Positions 25,501 through 32,776 of a stretch of 64,000 nt of DNA are shown here, piece after piece. This DNA is from Tomocerus qinae (lineage: Eukaryota; Arthropoda; Collembola; Entomobryomorpha; Tomoceridae). The notes below the pieces were generated by a model. It saw nothing but the letters and a program-made list of their open reading frames with translations. It had not been told where the DNA came from and made no database searches. The stretch's first letter is position 1; every line of letters starts with the position of its first letter. The DNA lies in NCBI GenBank assembly GCA_020055645.1, contig JAECZT010000012.1, positions 186,001 to 250,000 on the forward strand, in the 5' to 3' direction. The translations under genes were made by a program, and so were the position numbers.

Positions 25501-28500
25501 TATGATAAAATCGGAGTAGAACTTTGATAGATTTTGATCGAAATGTAAAAAATGATTTACATGTATTTTGATAGTCTTTTGAAATTTTCAAATCGTATAT
25601 ACCGGGCGCTTAACCAAACAAGGTCACAACCGAATCTTCGAGAACCTATCCTCCGACAGAGTTGCTAAATTAAAGCACACTCCATCGAAGAATTGTTTAC
25701 TAATTTTGTCTATAATTTTTGCCCAGAAGTTTCAAGTTTTCGAGATATCCTTTACAGAAATTTTCGAACCCCCACCCAACTTCATAAATAGTGATAGACA
25801 AATCTTGAGAGCAGTTAGGCTGCCTCGAATGTCTCCCTATGAAAAAATTGAATTTTTATCTGAAATATTACGGCAAAAGAGTACCTTATATTGTGTTGTT
25901 ATAGCTGCCTTGTGGACCCTAGTTCAATTATATAATATTATACTAATATACTATAAGTGATAAAGGCAATCAAATGGGCATGAGAAATGTGTCACCGTTG
26001 TTGCCGGTGTCGCCGGTAAAAAAGTTATTTGGCAACAATGTGTACCGGCAACAACAGCAACGACGGAAACACCGGCAACGAGGTACTGCTGCTTAAATTC
26101 AGCCAATGTTTGTTATATCAGGAATATATGGACCGCTAGTTCAATTATATATTATACTGTAAGTGATAAAGGCAATCAGATGGGTATGTGGAATGTGTCG
26201 CCGTTGTTGCCGGTGTCGCCGGTAAAAAAGTTATATGGCAACAATGTGTACCGGCAACAACGGCAACGAGGTACCGCTGCTTAAATTCAGCCCTTAATTA
26301 GCAAGCAGAATATTTGGCGGTCATTCAAATGTTACGCTTACTCATCTATCTATCTATCTTGGAATACATCAGTCCATTTCATTGGCTTTGAGATACCGCT
26401 CCTTCACTTTGATTTTGATAGTCCAATTAGAAAATAGGCATTAAAAATTTAAATTGTTGCCAGATATATAGAATAAATATGTTCTAATGTTCATTGGTTC
26501 TAACAAACTTAGTATTTTATGACTAAATAACTAATGTACGGTTGTGCCGAAGTTATTGAAGCGAAACCTAAAACTTGATGGTCAAAATAGACATGAGACT
26601 GGTATTATTAACAAAAAAAATTGAAAAGGATATTTAATATCCTTTTCAATTATCTAATTATCATCGAACCGCCATTCAAAATAAGCTAGATTCCTTTGTG
26701 GGAATTTATTCACATTGTTGTTACGGCCGGGGTTTAATGACGGGCTTGTTATTATAATAGTCACTATAAATTAACAGAAAGCGATTTTTGCATGGAATAG
26801 AGAATTTCGGCATGTAAAACACTAATCCCAGTCGAATAATGGAACTGGTTTCAAATCTTTCAAACATATAACAAAATAGGCGCTATTGTTTTTGAAATAT
26901 TTGGATCAAAGCATTCATGAATACTGGGATTTCTTTTCAGGTTCAATTTTGGAGAGTTGAAGCTATTGTATCAAATCAAACACTTGACTACCGAACTAGT
27001 ACCCGGCTCAGTTTTTAAATTCTCAGTCTTATAACGAATTACAATGGTTGATGTGAAGTGACCAGGCTTCTTGACCCAAACGTTAAGTTTACCGTTGATG
27101 CAGTGACAAATGTGATCCATCAAACCATTACAGTACAGAAAACAACGATTTGACAACATTGCTTTCTGCTGGCTCTGTAAACGAATCTTGATAACATCTA
27201 AAGGAGTAACTAAAAATTAAAAAGAAAATCGAAATGTATCACGAAACTGACTGCAACCACGAATGGTAAAATACATTGAAAAGAACGGTATCCAACTTTT
27301 CGTATTTGGGGGTATCCTGATAGCGCAGAAAACATGGGACAAAATTAGTATAGGAAGCTATACTGATAGTTTCAGTAGTCCGTGAAACCGCTATTTGGGA
27401 GTTGCACCTGGATACGCATTCTGATTGGTCGAAATTTTTTGAATCCAGCGATCTGATTGGTTATTGCAGTAATGAATATTCTATAGATTCCCCAGATGGG
27501 GGAATTTTAACAACATGTTTCAATTACTACAAAATACAATACAAGTCCATGAATATTATACACAATGTACACAAAGTTTAAACGTTGCAATATATAACAA
27601 CGAAGTCGAATCATTATGAATCATTTACCCATAGTAATATAAACATTCGTTTTGCAAAACACCAGCTATAAACAGAAGTACAAATCGATGTTATATTATG
27701 AACATTAATTTAAAATCTTGTTGTTAAAATGCGAATTCAATATAATTTTACTATTTGGTGACGAAAGATCACATATATTTACTAAATTGATAACATAGCA
27801 ATCCCAATAACATCAGACAGAACTCTGTAGAACTCTTCGGCTGAATTTAAACAGCGGTACTTCGTTCCCGCTAATCCCCGATACCTCCCAACGGCAACGG
27901 CGGCAACGAAGTACTGCTGCCTAATTTCAGCCGAACTCTTCCTGATGTTGTTGTAAGTTGTTATTGCTATTTTGCTATTATCAGTTTAGTAAATGTATGT
28001 GATCAGTTGTAACCAAATGAAGAAATGTATTATTGAATTCGCAGTTCAACATCAACGTTTTTTAGCCCATCACATCGATTTGTGCTTCTGTTTATAGCTG
28101 GTGTTTTGCAAAACGAATGTTTATATTATTAATATGGGTAAATGATTCATAATGATTCGACTTCGTTGTTATATATTGCAACGTTTAAACTTTGTGTACA
28201 TTGTGTATAATATTCATGGACTTGTATTGTATTTTGTAGTAATTGAAACATGTTGTTAAAATTCCCCTATCTGGGGAATCTATAGAATATTCATTACTGC
28301 AATAACCAATCAGATCGCTGGATTCAAAAAATTTCGACCAATCAGAATGCGTATCCAGGTGCAACTCCCAAATAGCGGTTTCACGGCTGACTGAAACTAT
28401 CAGTAGGTCAAAAATGACGCCCTGGTTTTTAAAAATTAGAAACAAAAAAGGGCGCCAATACTTTCTTTGTTATAATTCTTTTACGGAAACCCCGATTTGG

Positions 28501-29917
28501 GGTATTTGGAGGGGGTTTTTATATGGTACAATATATGCGAAAAATGATCTTTAGGTAGGATATGAGTAGTTAAGATATTTATACTCATTCGACTTGCGTT
28601 TCACGTTGTGAAACAGTGAATGAGTTAAGAGTCTCAGGTCCAAAAACTGTCTCCGGAGGAGCAAATTCTGTCTCCACCAGGCTTATATATTTTTACACTT
28701 CATCAGCAGCGCCACAGAATAGAATTACAAACCGACAAGGGAAACCGCCTCGTCAAAGAGACGGATAGGTAGACACTGCGGCGGGGAAGCCTACAAACAT
28801 TCGGCTAAGTGTTTTATTGTTTTTCCCAAAAATAAGGTACCTTGCTTTGCGGTTAGTTTTAAATATCAGTCAGTATACCCCTAGACTAGGATATGAGCCA
28901 ACTTCTGAGAAAAAATTGTGTACGGACCATTTACCATCGATTTTTAATTTTTCCAATCTAGTATTTCGTAATATGAAAAAATCAGAATACCCCAATAACG
29001 AAAAGTTGGATTCCGTCCTTTATGATTGAATTACAATTTTACAAAAGACGTTTCTCACAACTAAACTCCAGGATAACACAGACGGTATTGGAGTCATTTC
29101 GGCCAGATTTATGCAGCGGGATATCGTTGCCTCAATTGCCCCTGTTGCCTTCGTTGCCCCCTCCCCCGTTGCCCCTAGTTCAGCCACTTAACCTATTATA
29201 TTTGCCATCTGCTTCCCGTTACTATTTCTGCCTCTTTTTTGACCTAACCTAATTAAAAATAAGCATATTACTTGTTTGTTATGTTTTAACAATAAAACAG
29301 TTTATTTTTTATTAGGTTAGGTCAAGAAAGAGGCAAAAATAGTGACGGGAGGCAACGGGGACAATATATTAAAGTAATAGGTTAAGTGGCTAAACTAGGG
29401 GCAACGGGGGAGGGGGCAAACGGAGGTAACGGGGGCAATTGAGGCAACGATATTCCGCTGCCTAAATCCAGCCGTCATTTCAATACCTATTCGTGTTAAT
29501 TTGGTGGCTGGTCACCAATTGTGAGAAACCCCAATGGACCAATTAGCTATTCAATCAGCGCCCCTTCAGCGAGACACCACGACATTAAAACGATAGACAC
29601 AACAGCCGAATTTCGTTCCGCCGCAGTATCCATAAACCATTAGGCGGTCGGCCGAAAGTCGGCTACAGGTCTATCTTTTTAATGTCGTGGTGTCTCGCTG
29701 AAGGGGCGCTGATTGAATAGCCAATTGGTTCATTACAAAATACTTTGATATTTAATAATGTTTACAAATAACTAATCGTTTTTTGAATACTTTGAATCAA
29801 ATCAAATAATGAAATTGTACCTATGATTGAAGTTATTAGTGCTCCTGTACAAGACGATAACATTTGCTGAGTTGGTGTTATCCGAAACTGTGGATCGTCC
29901 GTTCCTTGAGATAACAT
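1342..29917 (-). CDS. SLC25A40: Mitochondrial carrier SLC25A39/SLC25A40 (Mtm1) family, complete, 7 exons
   Basis: Exons, in transcription order: 29821-29917, 27043-27209, 8918-9203, 2163-2261, 1989-2089, 1831-1915, 1342-1532. All junctions are GT-AG and the phases agree, giving 1026 nt (341 residues plus stop); human SLC25A40 is about the same length. The protein shows the three carrier signatures P-x-[D/E]-x-x-[K/R]: PLDVIK (about residues 35-40), PLELIR (167-172) and PFDYVK (258-263). Family landmarks include [42 protein letters not shown] and [12 protein letters not shown]. Known of the family: six-helix inner-membrane carriers; mammalian SLC25A39/40 import glutathione into mitochondria, and yeast Mtm1 affects Sod2 and iron-sulfur metabolism. 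Choosing SLC25A40 over SLC25A39 is inference; many insects have one co-orthologue. The start is the ATG at 29917, in context AAAATG. The introns hold most of the transposons in this window. Confidence 0.95.
1603..1796. mobile_element. 194-bp hAT-type MITE in intron 6
   Basis: Ends CAGTGTTC / GAACACTG form a short inverted repeat. The interior is two palindromic modules built on GGCCATTTTAGCCGGC. It is flanked by the perfect 8-bp TSD TCTATATG (1595-1602, 1797-1804). CAG start and 8-bp TSD fit hAT. Removing it brings the 298-bp intron to about 96 bp. Confidence 0.85.
1831..1915 (-). CDS. SLC25A40: SLC25A40-like exon 6
   Basis: Acceptor GGTTTTAG, donor GTAAATAG. Encodes 28 codons plus one base, with the third carrier signature PFDYVK. 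Confidence 0.94.
1989..2089 (-). CDS. SLC25A40: SLC25A40-like exon 5
   Basis: Acceptor TTTGTATAG, donor GTAAGTCAT. Encodes [13 protein letters not shown] and FFAGATAGS. The 73-bp intron on each side is the normal size for the organism, in contrast to introns 1-3. Confidence 0.94.
2163..2261 (-). CDS. SLC25A40: SLC25A40-like exon 4
   Basis: Acceptor TATAATAG, donor GTGATTAC. Encodes a segment with [16 protein letters not shown], the family's conserved matrix-helix/GW..P motif. Both flanking codons are split 1+2 as required. Confidence 0.94.
3935..4172. mobile_element. 238-bp hAT-like insertion present in C1 but absent from C2
   Basis: Starts CATAGAATAC and ends GTTCCTTG, flanked by direct repeats GCAGGCAA (3927-3934, 4173-4180). 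The inverted copy C2 has a single GCAGGCAA at the same site (near 39230). The end CAAGGAACAA is shared with the element at 23999-24348. Confidence 0.85.
4440..5935. repeat. Minisatellite of about 62-64 bp, about 24 copies, inside C1
   Basis: Unit consists of GGGAAGTGGAGACTACGTGG, AGCTAATAAAAAAC, a T tract, then GCTTTGTGGGAGG(A/G)GG(A/G)TGGG. Units differ by a few bases or indels. Few stops occur, so long chance ORFs appear in several frames; these are not genes. Confidence 0.93.
5936..7010. other. Non-repeated inner part of C1
   Basis: Degenerates from the minisatellite (occasional GGAGCTAATAAAAA echoes to about 6560) into AT-rich sequence. All of it is found inverted in C2 (about 36970-38040). 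No coding signal. Confidence 0.6.
8063..8643. mobile_element. 581-bp TA-flanked hairpin element
   Basis: Arms of nearly 190 bp (GGGTTTTTCACTTATTCG... and its inverse) surround a short loop. It starts GGG, ends CCC and is flanked by TA on both sides, as for Tc1/mariner-type MITEs. Non-coding, in intron 3. Confidence 0.75.
8918..9203 (-). CDS. SLC25A40: SLC25A40-like exon 3
   Basis: Acceptor TTGGACTAG (weak pyrimidine tract), donor GTCAGTC. Encodes 95 codons from [11 protein letters not shown] to KKLSYS, with [15 protein letters not shown] and the second signature PLELIR. It lies 17.8 kb from exon 2 and 6.7 kb from exon 4. Confidence 0.95.
9484..9656. mobile_element. Hairpin MITE in intron 2
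   Basis: Inverted arms GTATTACCCGTCCACC and GGTGGACGGGTATTAC continue inward through AGAGTTG..TAGAGGAGGCAAAC. No clear TSD. Confidence 0.65.
9795..10641. mobile_element. Composite A2: type A element carrying type B element
   Basis: Family terminal repeat at both ends, with perfect TSD TTAAGTTT (9787-9794, 10642-10649). The interior is GTTGCC/GTCGCC repeats. It is the cleanest full-length A-B composite, 847 bp. Confidence 0.9.
10097..10408. mobile_element. Type B element B2 (312 bp) inside A2
   Basis: A foldback with TTTTTTGACCTAACCTAAT / ATTAGGTTAGGTCAAAAAA arms and a CGGGATCTCG / CGAGATCCCG sub-terminal motif. TSD AATGTGTC (10089-10096, 10409-10416). The target is the same A sequence used by B1 and B3. 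Confidence 0.88.
11171..11372. mobile_element. Hairpin MITE in intron 2
   Basis: Inverted arms CCATTACCAGGTGCAGATAT and the inverse of CTTCACCTTGTAATGG, with TTTTGCACCCAATCCG / CGAATTGGGTGCAAA further in. No coding capacity. Confidence 0.6.
12237..13349. mobile_element. Foldback element with a (CCTAA)-rich loop
   Basis: Arms of about 450 bp run from GGTTGGATTGCATTTAAGGG and its inverse at the right end, and include CATGTCCGGCAAAGATCCAT, GGTACC and GATATCTATCAAAATCCG. The two arms are imperfect copies with internal partial duplications. The loop at 12690-12890 is the tandem array listed separately. No protein motif. Confidence 0.75.
12690..12890. repeat. 21-bp tandem array containing CCTAACCTAA
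   Basis: Unit AACCTAACCTAAATAAAATA(A), about nine copies. The CCTAACCTAA core is two units of the common insect telomere repeat (TTAGG). Here it is interstitial and forms the loop of a foldback. Confidence 0.9.
13429..13622. repeat. Inverted repeat (hairpin) in intron 2
   Basis: AGTATGCACGTTATAGTTTT, then TCTGAATAGACCTCG and AAGATAAGAAGACA, pair with the inverse at 13558-13622. Possible MITE; boundaries uncertain. Confidence 0.55.
14016..14165. mobile_element. Fragment of a type C element (left end only)
   Basis: GGCTGAATTTAGGCAGCGG, then TACCTCGTTGCCGG, CACATTGTTGC and CCACATACCCATCTGATTGC, matching the C1 end. It lacks the other end. Confidence 0.8.
14191..14354. mobile_element. Near-perfect 164-bp hairpin MITE
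   Basis: Arms CTATGTACTACATGAATAAT and GGTGGGAACAGCGTCT repeat in inverse after a short TAGTCTAGCCGAGATG loop. Non-coding. Confidence 0.75.
14475..14965. repeat. Degenerate tandem repeat, about 40 bp unit
   Basis: Repeated ATTAATGTTGACTATCAAAA and TCAACAGAAGATCAAAATAG motifs with many substitutions. No coding meaning seen. Confidence 0.7.
15416..15581. mobile_element. Hairpin MITE in intron 2
   Basis: Left arm AATTGAGGGGCAGTATAAAA then GAACCTGGTATCTC; right arm is the inverse (GAGATACCGGGTTC...CCCCTCAATT). Non-coding. Confidence 0.65.
15582..17690. other. Intron 2 stretch without a recognised gene
   Basis: AT-rich, with several short palindromes: GTTGAAGTAAGAGAGTGGTT with its inverse near 15960-16015, CCCCTACCGGGG near 16660, and AGTAAGAGTCC-type arms near 17050-17110. 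These look like decayed MITEs. No protein motif seen. Confidence 0.5.
18299..21238 (+). mobile_element. X element (TAGTTA ends) containing a LINE
   Basis: Starts TAGTTAAAGTTTTTATACTC and ends GGTCAGTCTCCTAACTA; inverted ends TAGTTA. Perfect 9-bp TSD CGATTATTC (18290-18298, 21239-21247). Both ends recur in the element at 2288-8033. A LINE fragment fills about 18541-21187. Confidence 0.82.
18541..21187 (+). pseudogene. Non-LTR retrotransposon (LINE), 5'-truncated and broken
   Basis: An endonuclease C-terminal part ([16 protein letters not shown], then [10 protein letters not shown], the conserved SDH end of AP-endonucleases) is followed by a linker and a reverse transcriptase. RT motifs: [25 protein letters not shown] and the catalytic YADD (within 19805-20206). 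Thumb and C-terminal parts run to 21027. Frame breaks occur near 19203, 19490-19800, 20206 and 20686, so it is inactive. The 3' tail is a repeated TTTGAACTTTGAACTTT, not poly(A). Clade not assigned. Confidence 0.85.
21640..23140. other. Intron 2 stretch without a recognised gene
   Basis: AT-rich. A 34-bp near-perfect palindrome at about 22638-22672 contains two TGACGTCA octamers, which look like CRE sites but lie in the arms of a hairpin. ATTAATGCACATTAATTAAT repeats occur at 22445-22480. No coding signal. Confidence 0.45.
23151..23350. mobile_element. Hairpin MITE in intron 2
   Basis: Arms ACTGGAAAACAAACTGCATA and CTCCTCC...TTAACTTAAAC pair with the inverse ending CCAGTCTGCTAGACTGG. Loop of about 50 bp. 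Confidence 0.65.
23488..23800. mobile_element. MITE with 35-bp inverted ends
   Basis: GTTAACGGAGTTACTACGTC, GGTAATCCCTTTC and AGTAACTG at left; the inverse at 23758-23800. Non-coding interior. Confidence 0.6.
23999..24348. mobile_element. 350-bp hAT-like MITE inserted in the 26-bp satellite
   Basis: Ends CAAGGAACAAAAAAGCAA / TTTTTGTTCCTTG. Flanking 8-mers ATTGATGG and ATTGTTGG differ at one base. Same terminal CAAGGAACAA as the insertion at 3935-4172. Confidence 0.75.
24745..25062 (-). mobile_element. Short reversed LINE/SINE-like tail inside the satellite
   Basis: Begins with (ATTG)n and (ATTT)n runs, then about 290 bp of single-copy AT-rich sequence, after which the satellite resumes. On the minus strand this is a 3' tail of AAAT/CAAT repeats, typical of a 5'-truncated retroposon. 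No protein motif in so short a piece. Confidence 0.45.
25930..26292. mobile_element. Two tandem right-end fragments of type C elements
   Basis: Two units (to 26104 and 26105-26292), each with AAGTGATAAAGGCAATCA, GTTGCCGGTGTCGCCGGT, GGCAACAATGTGTACCGGC and an end GCTGCTTAAATTCAGCC. They resemble the C1 end at 7010-7165. Neither has an intact left end. Confidence 0.75.
27043..27209 (-). CDS. SLC25A40: SLC25A40-like exon 2
   Basis: Acceptor ATTTTTAG, donor GTAATTCG. Carries the first signature [11 protein letters not shown], then CNGLMDH and WVKKPGHF. The CxGLMDHxC stretch is specific to the SLC25A39/40 branch. Ends in phase 0, matching exon 3. Confidence 0.93.
27363..28403. mobile_element. Foldback element Y, TA-flanked, CTG...CAG ends
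   Basis: Arms of about 330 bp start CTGATAGTTTCAGTAGTCCG and end in the inverse, with TA on each side. They contain ATACGCATTCTGATTGGT, shared with Z and the P-like elements. The loop contains the 94-bp B5 element. Non-coding; chance ORFs in the arms only. Lies in intron 1. Confidence 0.78.
27839..27932. mobile_element. Smallest member (94 bp) of the GGCTGAATTT family
   Basis: GGCTGAATTTAAACAGCGG at left and CTGCCTAATTTCAGCC at right. Perfect 9-bp TSD GAACTCTTC (27830-27838, 27933-27941). The interior is little more than GGCAACGGCGGCAACG. Confidence 0.85.
28567..28830. mobile_element. 5' fragment of an X-type element
   Basis: TAGTTAAGATATTTATACTC, then CGTTTCACGTTGTGA and a GTCTCCGGAG...TCTGTCTCC block, matching the 5' end of X at 18299, plus a CATTCGGC block. 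The other end was not found. Confidence 0.55.
29101..29473. mobile_element. Type B element B4 in intron 1
   Basis: Ends GGCCAGATTTATGCAGCGG / CCGCTGCCTAAATCCAGCC, with inner GACCTAACCTAAT foldback arms. Perfect TSD GTCATTTC (29093-29100, 29474-29481). A related repeat at about 45340-45420 shows the empty target. Confidence 0.88.
29533..29734. mobile_element. Hairpin MITE in intron 1
   Basis: Arms of about 57 bp (AATGGACCAATTAGCTATTC, then AGCGCCCCTTCAGCGAGACA) repeat in inverse. It lies only 87 bp from exon 1. Confidence 0.7.
29821..29917 (-). CDS. SLC25A40: SLC25A40-like exon 1 (start)
   Basis: ATG at 29915-29917. Encodes the N-terminus, including [17 protein letters not shown], typical of the family just before the first PLD signature. 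The donor reads GTACAATTTC on the minus strand. The exon ends one base into a codon, completed by exon 2 as Val. Confidence 0.93.
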
Positions 29918-30219
29918 TTTATTCGGACTGATGACTAAACTCGCTGAACAGTCAAATTAACGTTAGATTATCTCCGATGTCACCAGTTGCCAATTGCTCT
30001 CAGCTGAAAATACGATTTTTGTTTACTCCTCCTTCTCGACTAGAACATGTAATATTATAATGTGTAATAGAATCGTGAATCGAGTATTAGAATCGGGTGA
30101 TAGAATGTGTATTAACAGTAGAATCGGGTGATAGAATGTGCAATTTCTTTTTTGGCGCCTTTTCGTTCTCGAATCCAAATCGTGAACAATTTAAAAATAA
30201 TCAGATGATGAGTGTCCCA

Positions 30220-30961
30220 CAAGGTATCGAAAAACCCGGGTTTTTTGGGAAAAAACCCTCGACCCCGGGTTTTTTAGGGTTTTTTGGGTTTAAGGGTTTT
30301 TTTATATAACTATAGGTATAAATACAAGCCTATACTATACCATATGTGAAAACTACAGCTGACGACAACAACAACCGTGTCAACTACTATTACTTACGTC
30401 AATGAAAAGAAAAATTAAAGCATAAAAGTTTAATTTTATTATGTTGTAACGTAGAAAATGCAGTATTTTTGTGAACACCTATATTATTATTACTGTTTGA
30501 TACCAACTAGTGAAATATTAAGCATTATAATATTTTACTGATTATTTTAACTTTATGAAATTATTCCTTTGTTAATTTGAAGCTTTAATTGCAAAGCATT
30601 ACAGTAATGAATATGCAAGTGATAAATTGAAATTATGTGTACAACAATATTATAAACATATTCTTCACAATGCAATGACTAAAGTATACATAAAACTAAT
30701 ATTATTATAGCCCTCACGTTACGATACATTAATTACCCGTAGAAGTGTAGAAGCTATGTTTGTTTCCACCTGATTATTCATTTGTTTACATTTTTGAATA
30801 GAAATTAGTATGTATTGCGTATCTAGATGGAGCTGTAGTGCAAATTTTTGTATGTTTTGTAAAAACCCAATAAACCCGGGGTTTTTAAGTAAAGCGGGGT
30901 GGGTTTTTTGCCAAAAAACCCAAAAAACCCCAACCCATAAAAAACCCGACCCACAACCCTG
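30220..30961. mobile_element. 742-bp hAT-type non-autonomous element
   Basis: Starts CAAGGTATCGAAAAACCCGG, ends ...CCCGACCCACAACCCTG; both ends carry AAAACCC/GGGTTTT runs. Perfect 8-bp TSD GTGTCCCA (30212-30219, 30962-30969). CA/TG ends and the TSD fit hAT. No transposase in the AT-rich interior. Confidence 0.87.
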
Positions 30962-31129
30962 GTGTCCCAAAAGTGCGATAAATCTAAGAATGGGGCGGGT
31001 GGGGCACACTACCTAGGATGGGGTCTTTTAAACTTTTTCGCATGTAGCAGAATAGAGTTCATTTTACAGAGATCGGCACCGGCTTGTCTAGAGTCTATAC
31101 CCATTATTGTTTTCCAGCAATAGGGTCTA

Positions 31130-31260
31130 GTATATCGTTGGCTCTTACCAAATGCATTCTGTTTGCCACGGAATCCGTGGCAAACAAAGGTGATGGCCGA
31201 CAATGAGGCGAGGTGGAAATGAGAGGAGGCGGCAAAAATATCCATGGTTGTTATAATAAA
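31130..31260. mobile_element. MITE fragment (GATGGCCGACAATGAG family)
   Basis: Shares TTTGCCACGGA(A/T)TCCGTGGC, GATGGCCGACAATGAG and GGAGGCGGC with the hairpin at 57850-57970. Here it abuts and probably truncates the left end of the P-like element. Confidence 0.6.
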
Positions 31261-31340
31261 TAATAAATCAGAACACAACATTTCATTTTCAAAACTTTGT
31301 ATGACTTTCATAAACATTCTCAGGGGGAATGTTTATTGCA

Positions 31341-32776
31341 ACATTCGTTTGATATAATATACTACATTAAGATAATCTTAAAGTGGAGTTGCGCAATGAA
31401 AAATTTCCGTGATAAGGTTTGAATGTAAAAGATGAACTTCGTGTAAGTACGCAGGCGCAAGAATAATTACAATATTTCGAAATTAAACCAATGCTGCGCG
31501 GATGATAAAAGGACTTTAAATAGCAACCTTAGAAAAGATTTCACTTTTTGGTAAAACGATTTGGTATTGTTTGTTAGGAATGGGTGGTGTTGATAATTTC
31601 CCGTCCGTAGGACGGGCTTTTTCTAGTTTTAGCATATAACATTATTATCACCATCCTAAGCTACACTTTCTAAAATACGTACTCAGCTCTCTGAATAATA
31701 CAAGCTATATTTTATTGGATTAACTTTCGAACTATGAAAACATCATAATAGACTAGATTATCTTAATTAATTACTGTTACGAAGGAGCAACTGTTGACCC
31801 AACTATTATTATGTTGACACACAAAATAGACAGACACGGTAGATTTTTGGGTTATAAATAAATTATCAATATTGCAAGTAACTGCATAAAGAATTTCAGA
31901 ACAAATTACAACATTTTCGAATAAATTATACCATTTCCGAATAAATTACAGAATTCCGAATAAGTTATAACATTTCCAAATAAATGATAAGTCTATTATG
32001 ATGTTTTCATAGTTCGAAAGTTATTCCAATAAAATATAGCTTGTATTATTCATAGAGCTGAGTACGCACTGTAGAAAGTGTAGCTTAGGATGGTATGGTG
32101 ATAATAATGTTATATGCTAAAATGAGAGATTTATTTACTGTTATCAAATGATAATTTATTATTATGATGTTTTCATAGTTCGAACCAAAGAACCTAGAAT
32201 ACAGAAGGAAAGGTAAATAATCATATTTTGTTGCTATTGGGAAAGTGACGTCATCTGCAGTACTTTTCTGGAAAGGAGGAAAAAATTTAAATGAAGGTGA
32301 AAAATGATTTTCTGCAAATATGACTTTGATTAAATATGACTTTGACTCTGATTTGCGGGCGGTTGCCTCTTCCCACTTTAGAATTACTACACTCTTTTAA
32401 TTTCCTCGCATCTTGTTTCCGTAACTGCTACTTCGGCCATTCAATTCGGCAAATTATTGGCCTTTCTTAACTTGTCTTTGCTTGTGCCCCTTCTTATCTT
32501 AAATATGTAGATATAATGCTGTAACTGCTACCTTGTCAATTGTCGCATTAAGATTACTATCATACATTTAGACTAGTTAGGTATGTGTGTATTCCTGCAC
32601 TTAAAACTTTTGTACATTTGGAGCTCTGCTAAGGTGCTAAGTACGGAAATGGAATCACACATCTGCATACATGTTCACCCATAAAAGGTTTAATTTAATA
32701 ATGTACAGAATATTCTAAATAAAACACCATCATCATATTAATATTTATAAGCTGCTACTTCACAAAATTCACAACT
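31341..32776. other. 3' part of the P-like element, AT-rich, no gene
   Basis: Contains a palindrome: 31615-31760 pairs with 31990-32130 (AGCTACACTTTCTA..., CAAGCTATATTTTATTGGAT). Repeated TTCCGAATAAATTA motifs lie between. Nothing coding. Confidence 0.55.
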
